In this document: one piece after another, positions 28,637-36,942 of the stretch
Numbering within the stretch: position 1 is the stretch's first letter
Layout of the letters: the number at the start of each line of letters is the position of its first letter
Source of the DNA: Planctomycetota bacterium
GTDB taxonomy: Bacteria; Planctomycetota; B15-G4
DNA length: 64,000 nucleotides
Reading direction: 5' to 3'
Assembly (NCBI GenBank): GCA_029259715.1
Contig: JAJDEP010000003.1
Coordinates: 637,174-701,173, forward strand
Program-made: the position numbers and the translations under genes
Notes under the pieces: model-generated
Told to the model about the DNA's origin: nothing
The model's input: the letters and a program-made list of their open reading frames with translations, nothing else
The model's database searches: none

Positions 28637-29415
28637 CAGGCCTGGCCGCGCATGTCTTCGGGGTCGCCGTTGCTGGGCTCGGACCATCCGCCCGTGCCCG
28701 CGCGGCGTCGGGCCAGCAGCGCGAACGGCGCCAAGACCGTCAGGTACAAGGCCCGCAGCAGCGTGCGCGAGAACCCCGAAGCCGACGCGGCCCCGGCCCG
28801 CTTCCAGGCGCCCCACCAGCGACTGCTCCGGGCGGCGCTGCGGGCCCGACGCACCTCGAACTCGCGGCCCTCCTCGCGCCAGCGCTCCAGCGTCGCGCGG
28901 GTGTAGGACACGTGATACTGCTCGTCGCGGAGGATCTCGTCGAAGACGGCGAGCGTCTCCGCATCGTCGCTGACCAGTTCCCGGTGAATCGAGAACAGCT
29001 GCTCGGCCTGGACTTCGGCGTGTTCGAGCATGGCGACATACGCCACGACACCCCGCTCATCCACCTGATCATTGCCGAAGAAACCGTGAGCATTGAGGCC
29101 TTGCTCGCGCCGTCCCCGGGACAAGTCCAGCAGCTTGTCATCCGACGTGATGTCGCCGAGGTCGTGGATGCCGTGCTTCTCCCGCAAGCTCCTCGCGCGC
29201 TGCCGGAACAATTCCGCGTGGCGACGTTCATCGGCTGCGTGGCGCCGCATGAGCTCGATCAGCTCGCCATCACCGACACGATCGATGGCGGCGGAGATGT
29301 CGTGACCGGCATCCTCCTCGGTGCGTGCATAGCTCTCGAGGGTGGCGATCGTGCGCTCGGGGTCATTCCAGACCCTCCGGCAGCGCCGACGCGTCAGCCA
29401 ATTGGCGATGCCCAC
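28636..29415 (-). CDS. Ferritin-like di-iron protein
   Basis: 259 residues. Helices carry two ExxH di-iron motifs, E63-R-R-H66 (ADERRHAELF) and E165-Q-Y-H168 (RDEQYHVSYTRAT), with further candidate Glu ligands in YARTEEDAGHD and LEHAEVQAEQ. The layout is rubrerythrin/ferritin-like without a rubredoxin domain. A hydrophobic segment near 220-240 (LLRALYLTVLAPFALLA) suggests membrane attachment at the C-terminus. GTG start with GGAAGG eight bases upstream. First gene of an operon with the carbamoyltransferase and DUF5989 protein; it may supply an oxidation or desaturation step to the same product (inference). Confidence 0.8.
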   Translation of the reverse strand: MGIANWLTRRRCRRVWNDPERTIATLESYARTEEDAGHDISAAIDRVGDGELIELMRRHAADERRHAELFRQRARSLREKHGIHDLGDITSDDKLLDLSRGRREQGLNAHGFFGNDQVDERGVVAYVAMLEHAEVQAEQLFSIHRELVSDDAETLAVFDEILRDEQYHVSYTRATLERWREEGREFEVRRARSAARSSRWWGAWKRAGAASASGFSRTLLRALYLTVLAPFALLARRRAGTGGWSEPSNGDPEDMRGQA

Positions 29416-29605
29416 GACTTCACCCTTCCCCCGAAGGTGTGCGGGCTCCCGACTCGAGGGATCCGCAGTGCCCGAGAGTATAGGGCATGGTGGCCGAGTG
29501 CGGGCCGATGCGACTCACCGTCCGTGAAGTCCTCTCAGTCGTGTTCTGCGTGCGTCCGGTCGAGGGTGTGCCACCGTTTGGACATGCGTCTCGGGGGTTC
29601 TCAGC

Positions 29606-31555
29606 ATGAAGCGGCGGGCAATCAGGGTGGCAGCAATCAGGGCGGCACTGGTCTTCTGCACTCTGTGCGTGAGCGCGCACACTGCGGCCGCTCACGGCGG
29701 GCAGTACATGGCCCCGGCCTCCAGCGCGAGCAGCGGCGCCGATGCGGCCGCCCCTGTGACGAACCCCGGCGGCGCCGCGAGTTCAACGGGCGCCCGGACC
29801 GGGGGTGGCACGCAACTGAACGGCGCCACGACCTCCACCCGCCCCCTCTCGCGCCAATCCGGTCGTCGTTCGACGGCGGCCACGTCGACGCCCCTCTTCA
29901 TCGAGAGCTTCTCCCGCTGGGAATTCTGGTGGGACAACAACAAGGACGCCTTCATCGACCTGAAGGCGCGCCTCGGCGACAACGCCCGGGCCTCCAGCGC
30001 GCTCGGCGCCATGACCGGGCGCGGTCGCAAGTCCAAGAACCTGCCCGAGCGCCCGGACCCCGCGACGATCCGCACCGAGGTGATCCCCTTCCTCATGCAG
30101 GTGGCCGCCTCCTCGGATCAACGGGACATCCTCGACTCCACCGTGCTCGCCCTCGGCCGCATCTCCAGCGATGCGGACACCGTGACCGTCACCCAGGGGA
30201 TCGTGCCCCTGCTCGCCAGCCGCGAGCTCTCCGTGAGCAGCTCGGCCGCCCTGGCCCTCGGCGTCCTCGGCGCCCCGCGCAACATCCCGCTGCTGACGCA
30301 CCTGATGCTCGACGACGCCGAAGGGCGCAAGCTCGCGGGCAGCGGCGGCGCCGACCGGGTGCCGTGGCTCGTGCGCGCCTTCGCCGCGATCGCCCTGGGC
30401 CTCATCGACGACGCCTCGGCCGTGCCCCAGCTCGAGCAGCTGATCGAGACGACACCCTCGAGCGATCGCGACCTGAAGGCCTGCGCTGTGGTGGCCCTGG
30501 GGCTGATGACGAACGACGCCCGCCCGCGCATCGTCAACTTCATGACCGGTCTCCTCGCGGACAAGCGCCTCGACGCCACCGTCCGCAGCTACATCCCCAC
30601 GGCCCTGGGCAAGCTCGGCGGCCGGGCGGCCATCGCGCCCTTGCTGGCCGTGCTCGGCGACGAGCGCACCGAACACGTCGTGCGTCAGTCGGCCGCCATC
30701 GGCCTGGGGCGCCTGTCCGGCATCGAAGACGAGGCCGTCATCGACGCCCTGGCCGCCATCATCACCTCGGGCGGTGACGCCCTCACCCGCCACTTCGCCT
30801 TCATCAGCCTGGCCAAGATCGGCGCGGCCGACACCGCGCCCTCCGCCCACGAGGCGGCGCACCGGCGCATCACCGGGCTGCTGTCCGAACAGTTGACCGA
30901 CCCCAAGCGTCGCACCAACCGTTCGTGGGCCGGACTCTCGGCCGCCCTCTACGGTCGCGTCCACCCGGAGGCCGCCGCCACGCTGGTGCCCTTGCTGCGC
31001 GACGCCTACACCGAGGAGCGCGATCCCTCCTACAAGGCCGCCTTCGCCGTGGCCCTGGGCCTGCTCGACGATCGCGCCATGGCGCCCGTCATCCACGCCG
31101 ACCTGCTCGAGACCCAGCAGGAGGACTTCAACGGCTACGCCTGCATCGCCCTGGGGCTGATGCGCTACGAGGAGGCGGCCGCGACCGTGCGGCGCCTGTG
31201 CCGCGATCCTTCGGTGTCGACGACCTATCGCCTGCAGACCGCCACGAGCCTGGGGTTGATGGCCGACCCCGACGCGGTGGACCTGCTGCTCGACGTGCTG
31301 CACGAATCCGAGACCCTCGGCGTGAGTGCCGCCGTGGCCCAGGCCATCGGGCTCATCGGCGACGTCCGCTCCATCGGCACGCTGCGCGCCGTAGCCGGCG
31401 ACGAGGACGCCACCGATCTCGTGCGCGCCTTCGCCTGCGTGGCCCTCGGCCTGGTCGGCGAGCGCACGCCGCTCCCGTGGAACGCCGTCATCGGAGCGGA
31501 CAACAACTACGCGGCCGGGCTGCCCTCGGTGGTCGAGATCCTCGACATCCTCTGA
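29606..31555 (+). CDS. Secreted HEAT-repeat protein
   Basis: 649 residues with a signal peptide ending near TAAAHGG and a low-complexity Ala/Ser/Gly/Thr linker to about residue 85. From about residue 150 to the end lie roughly thirteen HEAT-like helical repeats. Their second helices are easy to see: STVLALGRISSD, SSAALALGVLGAP, AFAAIALGLIDD, ACAVVALGLMTND, AAFAVALGLLDD, AYACIALGLMRY-like, AFACVALGLVGE. Such solenoids act as scaffolds. The region before the repeats contains SRWEFWWDNNKDAF, a segment seen in other planctomycete HEAT proteins (recollection). No enzymatic motif. Confidence 0.85.
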   Translation: MKRRAIRVAAIRAALVFCTLCVSAHTAAAHGGQYMAPASSASSGADAAAPVTNPGGAASSTGARTGGGTQLNGATTSTRPLSRQSGRRSTAATSTPLFIESFSRWEFWWDNNKDAFIDLKARLGDNARASSALGAMTGRGRKSKNLPERPDPATIRTEVIPFLMQVAASSDQRDILDSTVLALGRISSDADTVTVTQGIVPLLASRELSVSSSAALALGVLGAPRNIPLLTHLMLDDAEGRKLAGSGGADRVPWLVRAFAAIALGLIDDASAVPQLEQLIETTPSSDRDLKACAVVALGLMTNDARPRIVNFMTGLLADKRLDATVRSYIPTALGKLGGRAAIAPLLAVLGDERTEHVVRQSAAIGLGRLSGIEDEAVIDALAAIITSGGDALTRHFAFISLAKIGAADTAPSAHEAAHRRITGLLSEQLTDPKRRTNRSWAGLSAALYGRVHPEAAATLVPLLRDAYTEERDPSYKAAFAVALGLLDDRAMAPVIHADLLETQQEDFNGYACIALGLMRYEEAAATVRRLCRDPSVSTTYRLQTATSLGLMADPDAVDLLLDVLHESETLGVSAAVAQAIGLIGDVRSIGTLRAVAGDEDATDLVRAFACVALGLVGERTPLPWNAVIGADNNYAAGLPSVVEILDIL

Positions 31556-31673
31556 CCGCCGCGGTGCGTATAGTCCGGGGATGCCGACCCGGGTCCAGCA
31601 TCCCGCCTCGCCTCACGTCCCGCCGTCCGTGGGTCCACACCCGGTCGGTCCGCTGTTCAGGGCCCCGCTGCCG

Positions 31674-33086
31674 ATGGCCCGCTTGTTGATGTTCCTGTCG
31701 CTCGTGCTCGCGCTGAGCGGCCACACCGCCTGCAGCCCGCCGGACGCTCCGCGCAACGTCCTGGTGATCACGCTCGACACGACGCGGGCCGACCACCTCT
31801 CCTGCTACGGCTACCCGCTCGAGCTCACCCCCCACATCGACGCGGTCGCCCGGCGGGGCGTGCTCTTCGAGCGGGCCTACGCGCCCATGGGCCAGACCCT
31901 GCCGTCCCACTCGACCCTCTTCACGGGACTCTGGCCGCGGGTCCACGGCGCCCTCGAGAACCACTTCCTGCTCTCCCCGGACGTGACCACCCTGGCCGAG
32001 GACCTCGCCGCCCGGGGCTACGTCACCGCCGGCGTGACCGGCACGCGGGTGCTCGACGCCGACACCGGCATCGCCCAGGGCATCGAGCACTGGGACGAAG
32101 AAGGCATGCGCCGGGAGGAGGGCCGCAAGCTGGCCGAGCGCAAGGCCCCCGAGGTGGTCGACCGGGCCCTGGCCTGGGCCGACCGCCACCTCGCCTCGCC
32201 GGAGGCCGAACGGCCCTACTTCCTGTGGGCGCATTTCTTCGATCCGCACACGCCCTTCGAGGCCCCGCCGGAATTCCGCGCGGGCATCGACGAGGCGGTG
32301 GTGGCCGAGCGGGTGCAGCAGTCCCGTTCACGCATCCGACGCGTCGGCGAGGAACCGGGCCACGACCCCATGGCCCGCCTCGCCGAGTATTGGGCCGACT
32401 ACGCGGCAGAGATCCGCTTCACCGACCACGAGCTCGGGCGGCTCTTCGACGGCCTGACCGAGCGCGGCCTGATGCAGGACACCGTGGTCGTCATCGTCGG
32501 CGACCACGGCGAGGGCCTGCTCGAGCACGGCACCCGCACCCACGGCATGAACCTGTTCGACGAGGTCGTGCGCGTCCCGCTGATCATCGCCACGCCAAAC
32601 GGCGAGCTGGCGGGCACCCGCGTCGACGAGGCCCTCTCCATCAAGGACGTGCGCGCCACCGTCGTGGGTCTGGCCGACGGCTCGGCACCCGGGGGCCCCG
32701 ACGATCTGTGGAAGGACCTGCGCGCGCGCGGCGCGCTGCGCCCCCGTCCCGTGATCCTCGAGCGCCCCCACTACTCCGACAACAACCTGCTGACGCGCAC
32801 CAACTCCTTCTACACGGAGGGGCGCGAGGCGGGGCCGATGCTCGCCATCGTCGCCGAGGGCCACAAGCTCGTGGTGCGCCCGGACGGCGGCCACTGGCTG
32901 TTCGACCTCTCCGCCACGTCACCCGAGTTCGAGGACATCTCCGCCCGGTCGCCCGCCCTCACCGACCGCCTGCACGGCATGTTGCAGGCCTGGCTCGATG
33001 CCCATCCGGTGCTGCACGACGCCGACTCGCAGGACCTGTCGCCCGAGCGCCTCGAGATGCTGGAGCAGCTCGGCTACGGACGCTGA
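31674..33086 (+). CDS. Sulfatase-fold hydrolase with threonine at the nucleophile position
   Basis: 470 residues, alkaline phosphatase/sulfatase superfamily. The metal-binding start NVLVITLDTTRADHLSCYGY and the later GDHGEGLLEHG are intact. The active-site segment, C/S-x-P-S-R in formylglycine sulfatases, reads QTLPSHSTLFTG with Thr75 at the nucleophile position. It therefore should not be converted by formylglycine-generating enzyme and may be a phospho-hydrolase or transferase (inference). The ATG at 31674 begins MARLLMFLSLVLALSGHTAC, an export or lipoprotein signal; an upstream ATG at 31581 would add 31 residues in front of it. The gene follows the HEAT-repeat gene. Confidence 0.85.
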   Translation: MARLLMFLSLVLALSGHTACSPPDAPRNVLVITLDTTRADHLSCYGYPLELTPHIDAVARRGVLFERAYAPMGQTLPSHSTLFTGLWPRVHGALENHFLLSPDVTTLAEDLAARGYVTAGVTGTRVLDADTGIAQGIEHWDEEGMRREEGRKLAERKAPEVVDRALAWADRHLASPEAERPYFLWAHFFDPHTPFEAPPEFRAGIDEAVVAERVQQSRSRIRRVGEEPGHDPMARLAEYWADYAAEIRFTDHELGRLFDGLTERGLMQDTVVVIVGDHGEGLLEHGTRTHGMNLFDEVVRVPLIIATPNGELAGTRVDEALSIKDVRATVVGLADGSAPGGPDDLWKDLRARGALRPRPVILERPHYSDNNLLTRTNSFYTEGREAGPMLAIVAEGHKLVVRPDGGHWLFDLSATSPEFEDISARSPALTDRLHGMLQAWLDAHPVLHDADSQDLSPERLEMLEQLGYGR

Positions 33087-33134
33087 GGCCGGCTCCGGCG
33101 ACCGGGTGAGTCAGCGCGACGACCGCCCTGATGA

Positions 33135-33611
33135 TCACAGCGAGCGTCGCTTTGAACTGCCCGGGTCATCAAAGCCCCACGCGATGGTGTGCAGGCCGAC
33201 GATGAGTGGCGCCACGGGCACCAGCCAAAATCGCCAGGAACCGGCCTGACCGAGGAATCCGAACGCGAGCAAGACGCCCAGACAGGCCAGCAGGCAGCCT
33301 CCCAGGAGTGACAGCAGCTCTCCATCGGAGAGGGTGCGACGTGCGCCGGCACCCGTCGCCACCGGGCCCACCGTCGACCACAGGGCCAGGACCCCCGACG
33401 CCGCAGGCCCATAGATCATGGCGAAGAGGGGCAGTCCGACAATGACTTGCCACCACTCGCTGCCCTCGAATCCGGAGGCAGCGAAGGCACAGAATTGCGA
33501 GAGGGCGTACACGGTGGCGAGGAACATCACCAGGCTCACCGGGATCACCCCGACGAAGAATTCGATCATGGCGATGACCTGGTGCGACCGGCGGTAACGC
33601 TTGTGAGCCAT
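33135..33611 (-). CDS. Hypothetical four-helix membrane protein
   Basis: 158 residues with four hydrophobic segments (about 14-36, 50-75, 92-115 and 122-145) and a basic N-terminus, MAHKRYRRSHQ. No family recognised. The ATG at 33611 has GGAGG eight bases upstream; an earlier start at 33638 lacks this. It is the last gene of a minus-strand run, 56 bases downstream of the DUF488 gene. Confidence 0.75.
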   Translation of the reverse strand: MAHKRYRRSHQVIAMIEFFVGVIPVSLVMFLATVYALSQFCAFAASGFEGSEWWQVIVGLPLFAMIYGPAASGVLALWSTVGPVATGAGARRTLSDGELLSLLGGCLLACLGVLLAFGFLGQAGSWRFWLVPVAPLIVGLHTIAWGFDDPGSSKRRSL

Positions 33612-33667
33612 GGTCACGCCTCCACTGTCGTCACGCATCCTCCGTCATCTGCCGCGCCGAGGCGTCC

Positions 33668-34018
33668 TCAATCGTCCGCCTCGAGGAATTCCTTCAACGC
33701 GGAGGCATTGTTGTAGCGCTCCTCCTTCGAGCCGAACACCAGCGTCACGTCGCCTTGCGCGAGCAGGTCGCGGAGGATGTCGAGGGCGCCCGGCCGTTCA
33801 TCGAGCTCGGCCCGGAAGCGCTCCCGGAACTCGTCCCAGCGCTCGGGGCGGTGGTCGAACCAGCGCCGCAAGTCGGCCGACGGCGCGACCTCCTTGGCCC
33901 ACAGGTCCACGCGGGCCGCCTCCTTGGTCAGGCCGCGCGGCCACAGCCGGTCGATGAGGATCCGGTATCCGTCGCCGGCCGCCGGCTGCTCGTAGACGCG
34001 CTTGAGGAAGAGGGTCAT
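33668..34018 (-). CDS. DUF488 (YeaO-like) protein
   Basis: 116 residues, the normal length for the YeaO branch of DUF488. Signature segments are RILIDRLWPRGLTKE, LWAKEVAPS, LRRWFDHRPERWDEF and TLVFGSKEERYNNA. Cytoplasmic; biochemical function unknown, with a conserved Arg/Trp surface that suggests nucleotide or nucleic-acid binding (inference). The ATG at 34018 is the family start. A small ORF ends 7 bases upstream. Confidence 0.92.
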   Translation of the reverse strand: MTLFLKRVYEQPAAGDGYRILIDRLWPRGLTKEAARVDLWAKEVAPSADLRRWFDHRPERWDEFRERFRAELDERPGALDILRDLLAQGDVTLVFGSKEERYNNASALKEFLEADD

Positions 34019-34025
34019 GGTCGGC

Positions 34026-34184
34026 TCACAACGAGAGGAGATCGAGTTCACCGTCTGCGAAGCGCGCCGTCTCGACATTGAAGAGCAGGTCACCTCCGTC
34101 GCGATCGCTCTCACCGTCGCGAATAGAGACAGCATACGGACCCATCAGACGAATCTTGTCGTCCGACTGGCGACCGGGGAACAC
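34026..34184 (-). CDS. Small unrecognised ORF between YfiT-like and DUF488 genes
   Basis: A 52-codon frame, too short to be noticed by length alone. It starts with GTG at 34184 and ends with TGA at 34026-34028. GGGGAG at 34195-34200 lies ten bases upstream of the GTG. It begins VFPGRQSDDKIRLMGPYAVS and is acidic (DGESDRDGGD). Spacing suits an operon: 29 bases after the YfiT-like stop and 7 bases before the DUF488 start. Codon use is less GC-rich at third positions than in the neighbours, so it could also be the remnant of a larger gene. An ATG start at 34145 would leave 39 residues. Confidence 0.4.
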   Translation of the reverse strand: MFPGRQSDDKIRLMGPYAVSIRDGESDRDGGDLLFNVETARFADGELDLLSL

Positions 34185-34213
34185 GGCGATGTCGCTCCCC
34201 AGGCCACCGGGCG

Positions 34214-34762
34214 TCAGCGCACAGAGGGGGTCGGCCAGCCCTGACGCTCCGCCAATTGCGTGATGTGCGCAAGGTGATGCCGCCCGTGCCAGGCGTAGAT
34301 GCCGATGTTCACGTCGAGGCGTACCGCGCCGGACTCGGGGTGGACAAATTCACGCTGCAGATCGTCGGGGCCGAGTCCGCGCAACAGCCCAACCCAGCGC
34401 GCGTGGAGCGCTTCGATCAGCCGCAGGGACACCTCGACGGGCACCGCGCTCACGTCGGGCAACTCCGCCCAACGCTCCTCGAAGTAGGCCTTGATGGTCG
34501 GACGGTCCTCCGTCAGCGCCCACTTGAAGCGGACGAAGCTGTTGATGTGGCTGTCCGCGATGTGGTGCACGACCTGCCGGGAGTTCCAGCCGCCGGGCCG
34601 GTACGGCACCTCGAGGCGTTCGGGCCTGAGCGCCTCGACCACCGCGCGCAGCTGCGTCGGCAAGGCCTCGATCGCCTCGATCCATGCGGCCACCGTCTCG
34701 ACGGTGACCACTCCCGGCGATTCGAACGTGCCGATGGGATAACGCAGGTCTGCAACGCTCAT
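34214..34762 (-). CDS. YfiT/DinB-family metal-dependent hydrolase or thiol transferase
   Basis: 182 residues, DinB-like four-helix bundle of the YfiT/BstA type. Metal ligands are visible: His in QVVHHIADSHINSFVRFK and the C-terminal WHGRHHLAHI. The N-terminus DLRYPIGTFESP is also characteristic. Relatives transfer bacillithiol or mycothiol to electrophiles, or act as putative hydrolases; the thiol used by this organism is not evident. First gene of a likely small minus-strand unit with the 52-codon ORF and DUF488. Confidence 0.9.
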   Translation of the reverse strand: MSVADLRYPIGTFESPGVVTVETVAAWIEAIEALPTQLRAVVEALRPERLEVPYRPGGWNSRQVVHHIADSHINSFVRFKWALTEDRPTIKAYFEERWAELPDVSAVPVEVSLRLIEALHARWVGLLRGLGPDDLQREFVHPESGAVRLDVNIGIYAWHGRHHLAHITQLAERQGWPTPSVR

Positions 34763-34778
34763 CGCCGGGTCGTCCCCG

Positions 34779-35489
34779 TCAGCTGATCACGAACAGCTTC
34801 GAGAATGCCCACCACAGCCCGTGACCGATGTAGCCGAGCGGACCGAGGATGCGCTCCGGTTCGAGCTCGATCCTGAGCGTCGACATCTCGACCCGCTCGG
34901 TCAGCCGGTCCAACCGCGACTGGAGCACCTCGACTTCGGTTTGGATGCGGCTGAGCTGGGTCTCGACGGCCAGGAGCTCCTCGACCCCCGCGGCCTGCTC
35001 CAACAGCTGCCGCAGGCGGTCCCGCAGGGCGATGTTGTTGTCGAGGCGAACCTGCAGGTCGTGGTAGGCGTCGGTCACGTCCTCGGCACTCGTCGAGCGG
35101 GTCAGCTCGTCGCCGATGGCGCCGACGTCGTCCATGAACCGGTCGAGCGCCGACTCGGGCACACGACAGGTGAGGCGGATCCCGCGCTCGTCGTCGTGGC
35201 TCGACCGCTCGACGTATCCGCCCCGTGCGTCGAGCATCGCCTCGACCGCACGCCCGCCCGCCTCCGGGTCGGAGACCGCCACCGTCATCGCCCCGCTCCG
35301 CACCAGCTTGCGCTCGACCGTCCCATCGCGCAGCGCAGCGTCGCGCCTCGAGCTGGCCTCGTGTTTGGCCTCCGTGTGGCGCGTCGCCGCCGTGCAGGCC
35401 GTGAACGAGCCGACCGTCAGGGCGCCCGTCGTCAGCAGCATCAGGATGCGGAGCGACCAGGCTCCGCGCATCGCGATGTTCATCTTCAT
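34779..35489 (-). CDS. DUF4349 lipoprotein with coiled coil
   Basis: 236 residues. The hydrophobic N-terminus ends in SFTACTAATR, a probable lipoprotein site. The DUF4349 domain follows (ERKLVRSGAMTVAVSDPEAG, GYVERSSHDDERGI, CRVPESALDRFMDDV). A long coiled coil lies at about 145-205 (LLEQAAGVEELLAVETQLSR), with a C-terminal hydrophobic segment, GYIGHGLWWAFSKLF. Function in the envelope is unknown. The ATG at 35489 has GGGGAG seven bases upstream. Confidence 0.88.
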   Translation of the reverse strand: MKMNIAMRGAWSLRILMLLTTGALTVGSFTACTAATRHTEAKHEASSRRDAALRDGTVERKLVRSGAMTVAVSDPEAGGRAVEAMLDARGGYVERSSHDDERGIRLTCRVPESALDRFMDDVGAIGDELTRSTSAEDVTDAYHDLQVRLDNNIALRDRLRQLLEQAAGVEELLAVETQLSRIQTEVEVLQSRLDRLTERVEMSTLRIELEPERILGPLGYIGHGLWWAFSKLFVIS

Positions 35490-35524
35490 GATCAACTCCC
35501 CGAGGAGCCCTGCCCGCCGACTCC

Positions 35525-35974
35525 TCAGCTCAGGACGCCTTTTCGGGCCTGGGCCTTGGCGTAGAACAGCAAGAACAGGGCGATGACGAAGATGACCGCC
35601 GAGATGATCCAGCTGTCCTCGCCCATGGCCTCGGCGCCGTCGGTCAGCACGTAGGAGTTGAGGTTCGTGCCGAGCATCGCCACGAAGGAGATCAGGAAGA
35701 GCGTCACGGCCACCCGCTTGCGCGCCAGCAGCGCCAGGCTCCCGAACAGCGCGCCGAACACCGCCATGGCCCAGCACGCCATGGCCCAGGCGGGGATCGT
35801 CTCCATGTAGGCGAGCATCTCGGGCGTGGCTTCCATGTTCGCCAGCCACTCCTCGTCGCGCTTCGCGGTCATGACGTAATTGACGCAGCCGAAGCCGTTC
35901 CACAAGACGCCGAGAAGGCCCACGATCCACAAGTGCATCGGCGCCTTGGCGCCCGATCCCTGTCCGTCCGACAT
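35525..35974 (-). CDS. Four-helix membrane protein of unknown function
   Basis: 149 residues with hydrophobic segments at about 14-34, 62-82, 86-108 and 122-139. A conserved-looking NYVMTAKRDEEWLANM segment lies after the first helix. Similar proteins are often annotated loosely as sugar transporters (recollection), but nothing here shows transport. The ATG at 35974 has a purine-rich GGGGGG upstream. It lies 35 bases upstream of the DUF4349 gene on the same strand, so the two are probably co-transcribed. Confidence 0.75.
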   Translation of the reverse strand: MSDGQGSGAKAPMHLWIVGLLGVLWNGFGCVNYVMTAKRDEEWLANMEATPEMLAYMETIPAWAMACWAMAVFGALFGSLALLARKRVAVTLFLISFVAMLGTNLNSYVLTDGAEAMGEDSWIISAVIFVIALFLLFYAKAQARKGVLS

Positions 35975-36117
35975 GCCTGCCCCCCTTCGCTGAGAAGTCC
36001 CTGCGGGCTCCGTGCGCGGGCCCGGGGAGTGATTCAACCATCCTCCGCCACGCATTGCAGGGAGAAGCCCGGAGGGACGCAAACGGTGGTTCCCACGGCC
36101 CCTCCCCGACCCCTGTC

Positions 36118-36897
36118 TCAGGCGTCGGACCGCGGCCGCAATCTCCAGGCGCACCCGGTGACGAGCAAGCTCAACAGCAGCGCCGTGCCGCCCGCGAAGA
36201 TCGCCGCTCCGGTGAAGTGTTGCAGGCGTCGCACGGCGCCCATGACCTCCGCGGCCGCGCTCCAGCCGGCACCGATCCCGAAGACCAGCGCCGGAGCGGC
36301 GACGAGTACGGACAGGGCGACTCGGGTGCTGCGCGGTGCCCGCGGCGAAAGGTTCATGGCCGCGTCGCGCGAGGCTCGTCGCCACAGCACGCCCAGCACC
36401 ACCAATCCACCCAGGGTGCTGCCGTGCTGCAACAGCTTGAACACGAACACCGTGTAGCCCCCCCACGTGAACAGCGGCGTGGTCAGGACGGGCAGGGCCT
36501 GCACGCCGAAACCGTGACGGTGGGTGAAGGCGTCCCACACGACATGGGTCACCGCCCCGACGACCAGCGACACAGCCACAGCGGCGGCAGGGCGCGCCGG
36601 CAACCGACCGTCGCGCCAGCGTTCCGGACATCGATTCGCCAGCGCCGCCGGACCCGCGACGACCACCAGCGGCGCCACCAGGGCATGGAAGCACAGGTAG
36701 GCAGCCGCCCCCACGGGCAGGCAGAACCACAACAACCCGAACAGACTGTGAGACTCGACCCGCGACACACCCAGGGGCACGAACATCGCCAGGTCGGGGG
36801 CCATGCTGCCCACCACGAGGGCCGACAGGACCGCCCATCGCCCGAGCGCCCGGCGCAGCGGCAGCACGGCCACGGGATGAGCGAGGACCATGGGCAC
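36118..36897 (-). CDS. DUF4184 membrane protein
   Basis: 259 residues with about six hydrophobic segments. The start MPMVLAHPVAVLPLRR and the following LVVGSMAPDLAMFVPLG are the DUF4184 signature, and GAVTHVVWDAFTHRHG adds conserved His/Asp residues that could bind metal at the membrane face (inference). Family function unknown. GTG at 36897 is preferred because GGAGGT lies nine bases upstream; ATG at 36891 is two codons later. Confidence 0.88.
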   Translation of the reverse strand: MPMVLAHPVAVLPLRRALGRWAVLSALVVGSMAPDLAMFVPLGVSRVESHSLFGLLWFCLPVGAAAYLCFHALVAPLVVVAGPAALANRCPERWRDGRLPARPAAAVAVSLVVGAVTHVVWDAFTHRHGFGVQALPVLTTPLFTWGGYTVFVFKLLQHGSTLGGLVVLGVLWRRASRDAAMNLSPRAPRSTRVALSVLVAAPALVFGIGAGWSAAAEVMGAVRRLQHFTGAAIFAGGTALLLSLLVTGCAWRLRPRSDA

Positions 36898-36942
36898 GGT
36901 GGTTCGACCTCCGGGGTCAGGGTCGGCGAGCGACGGTGGGCT

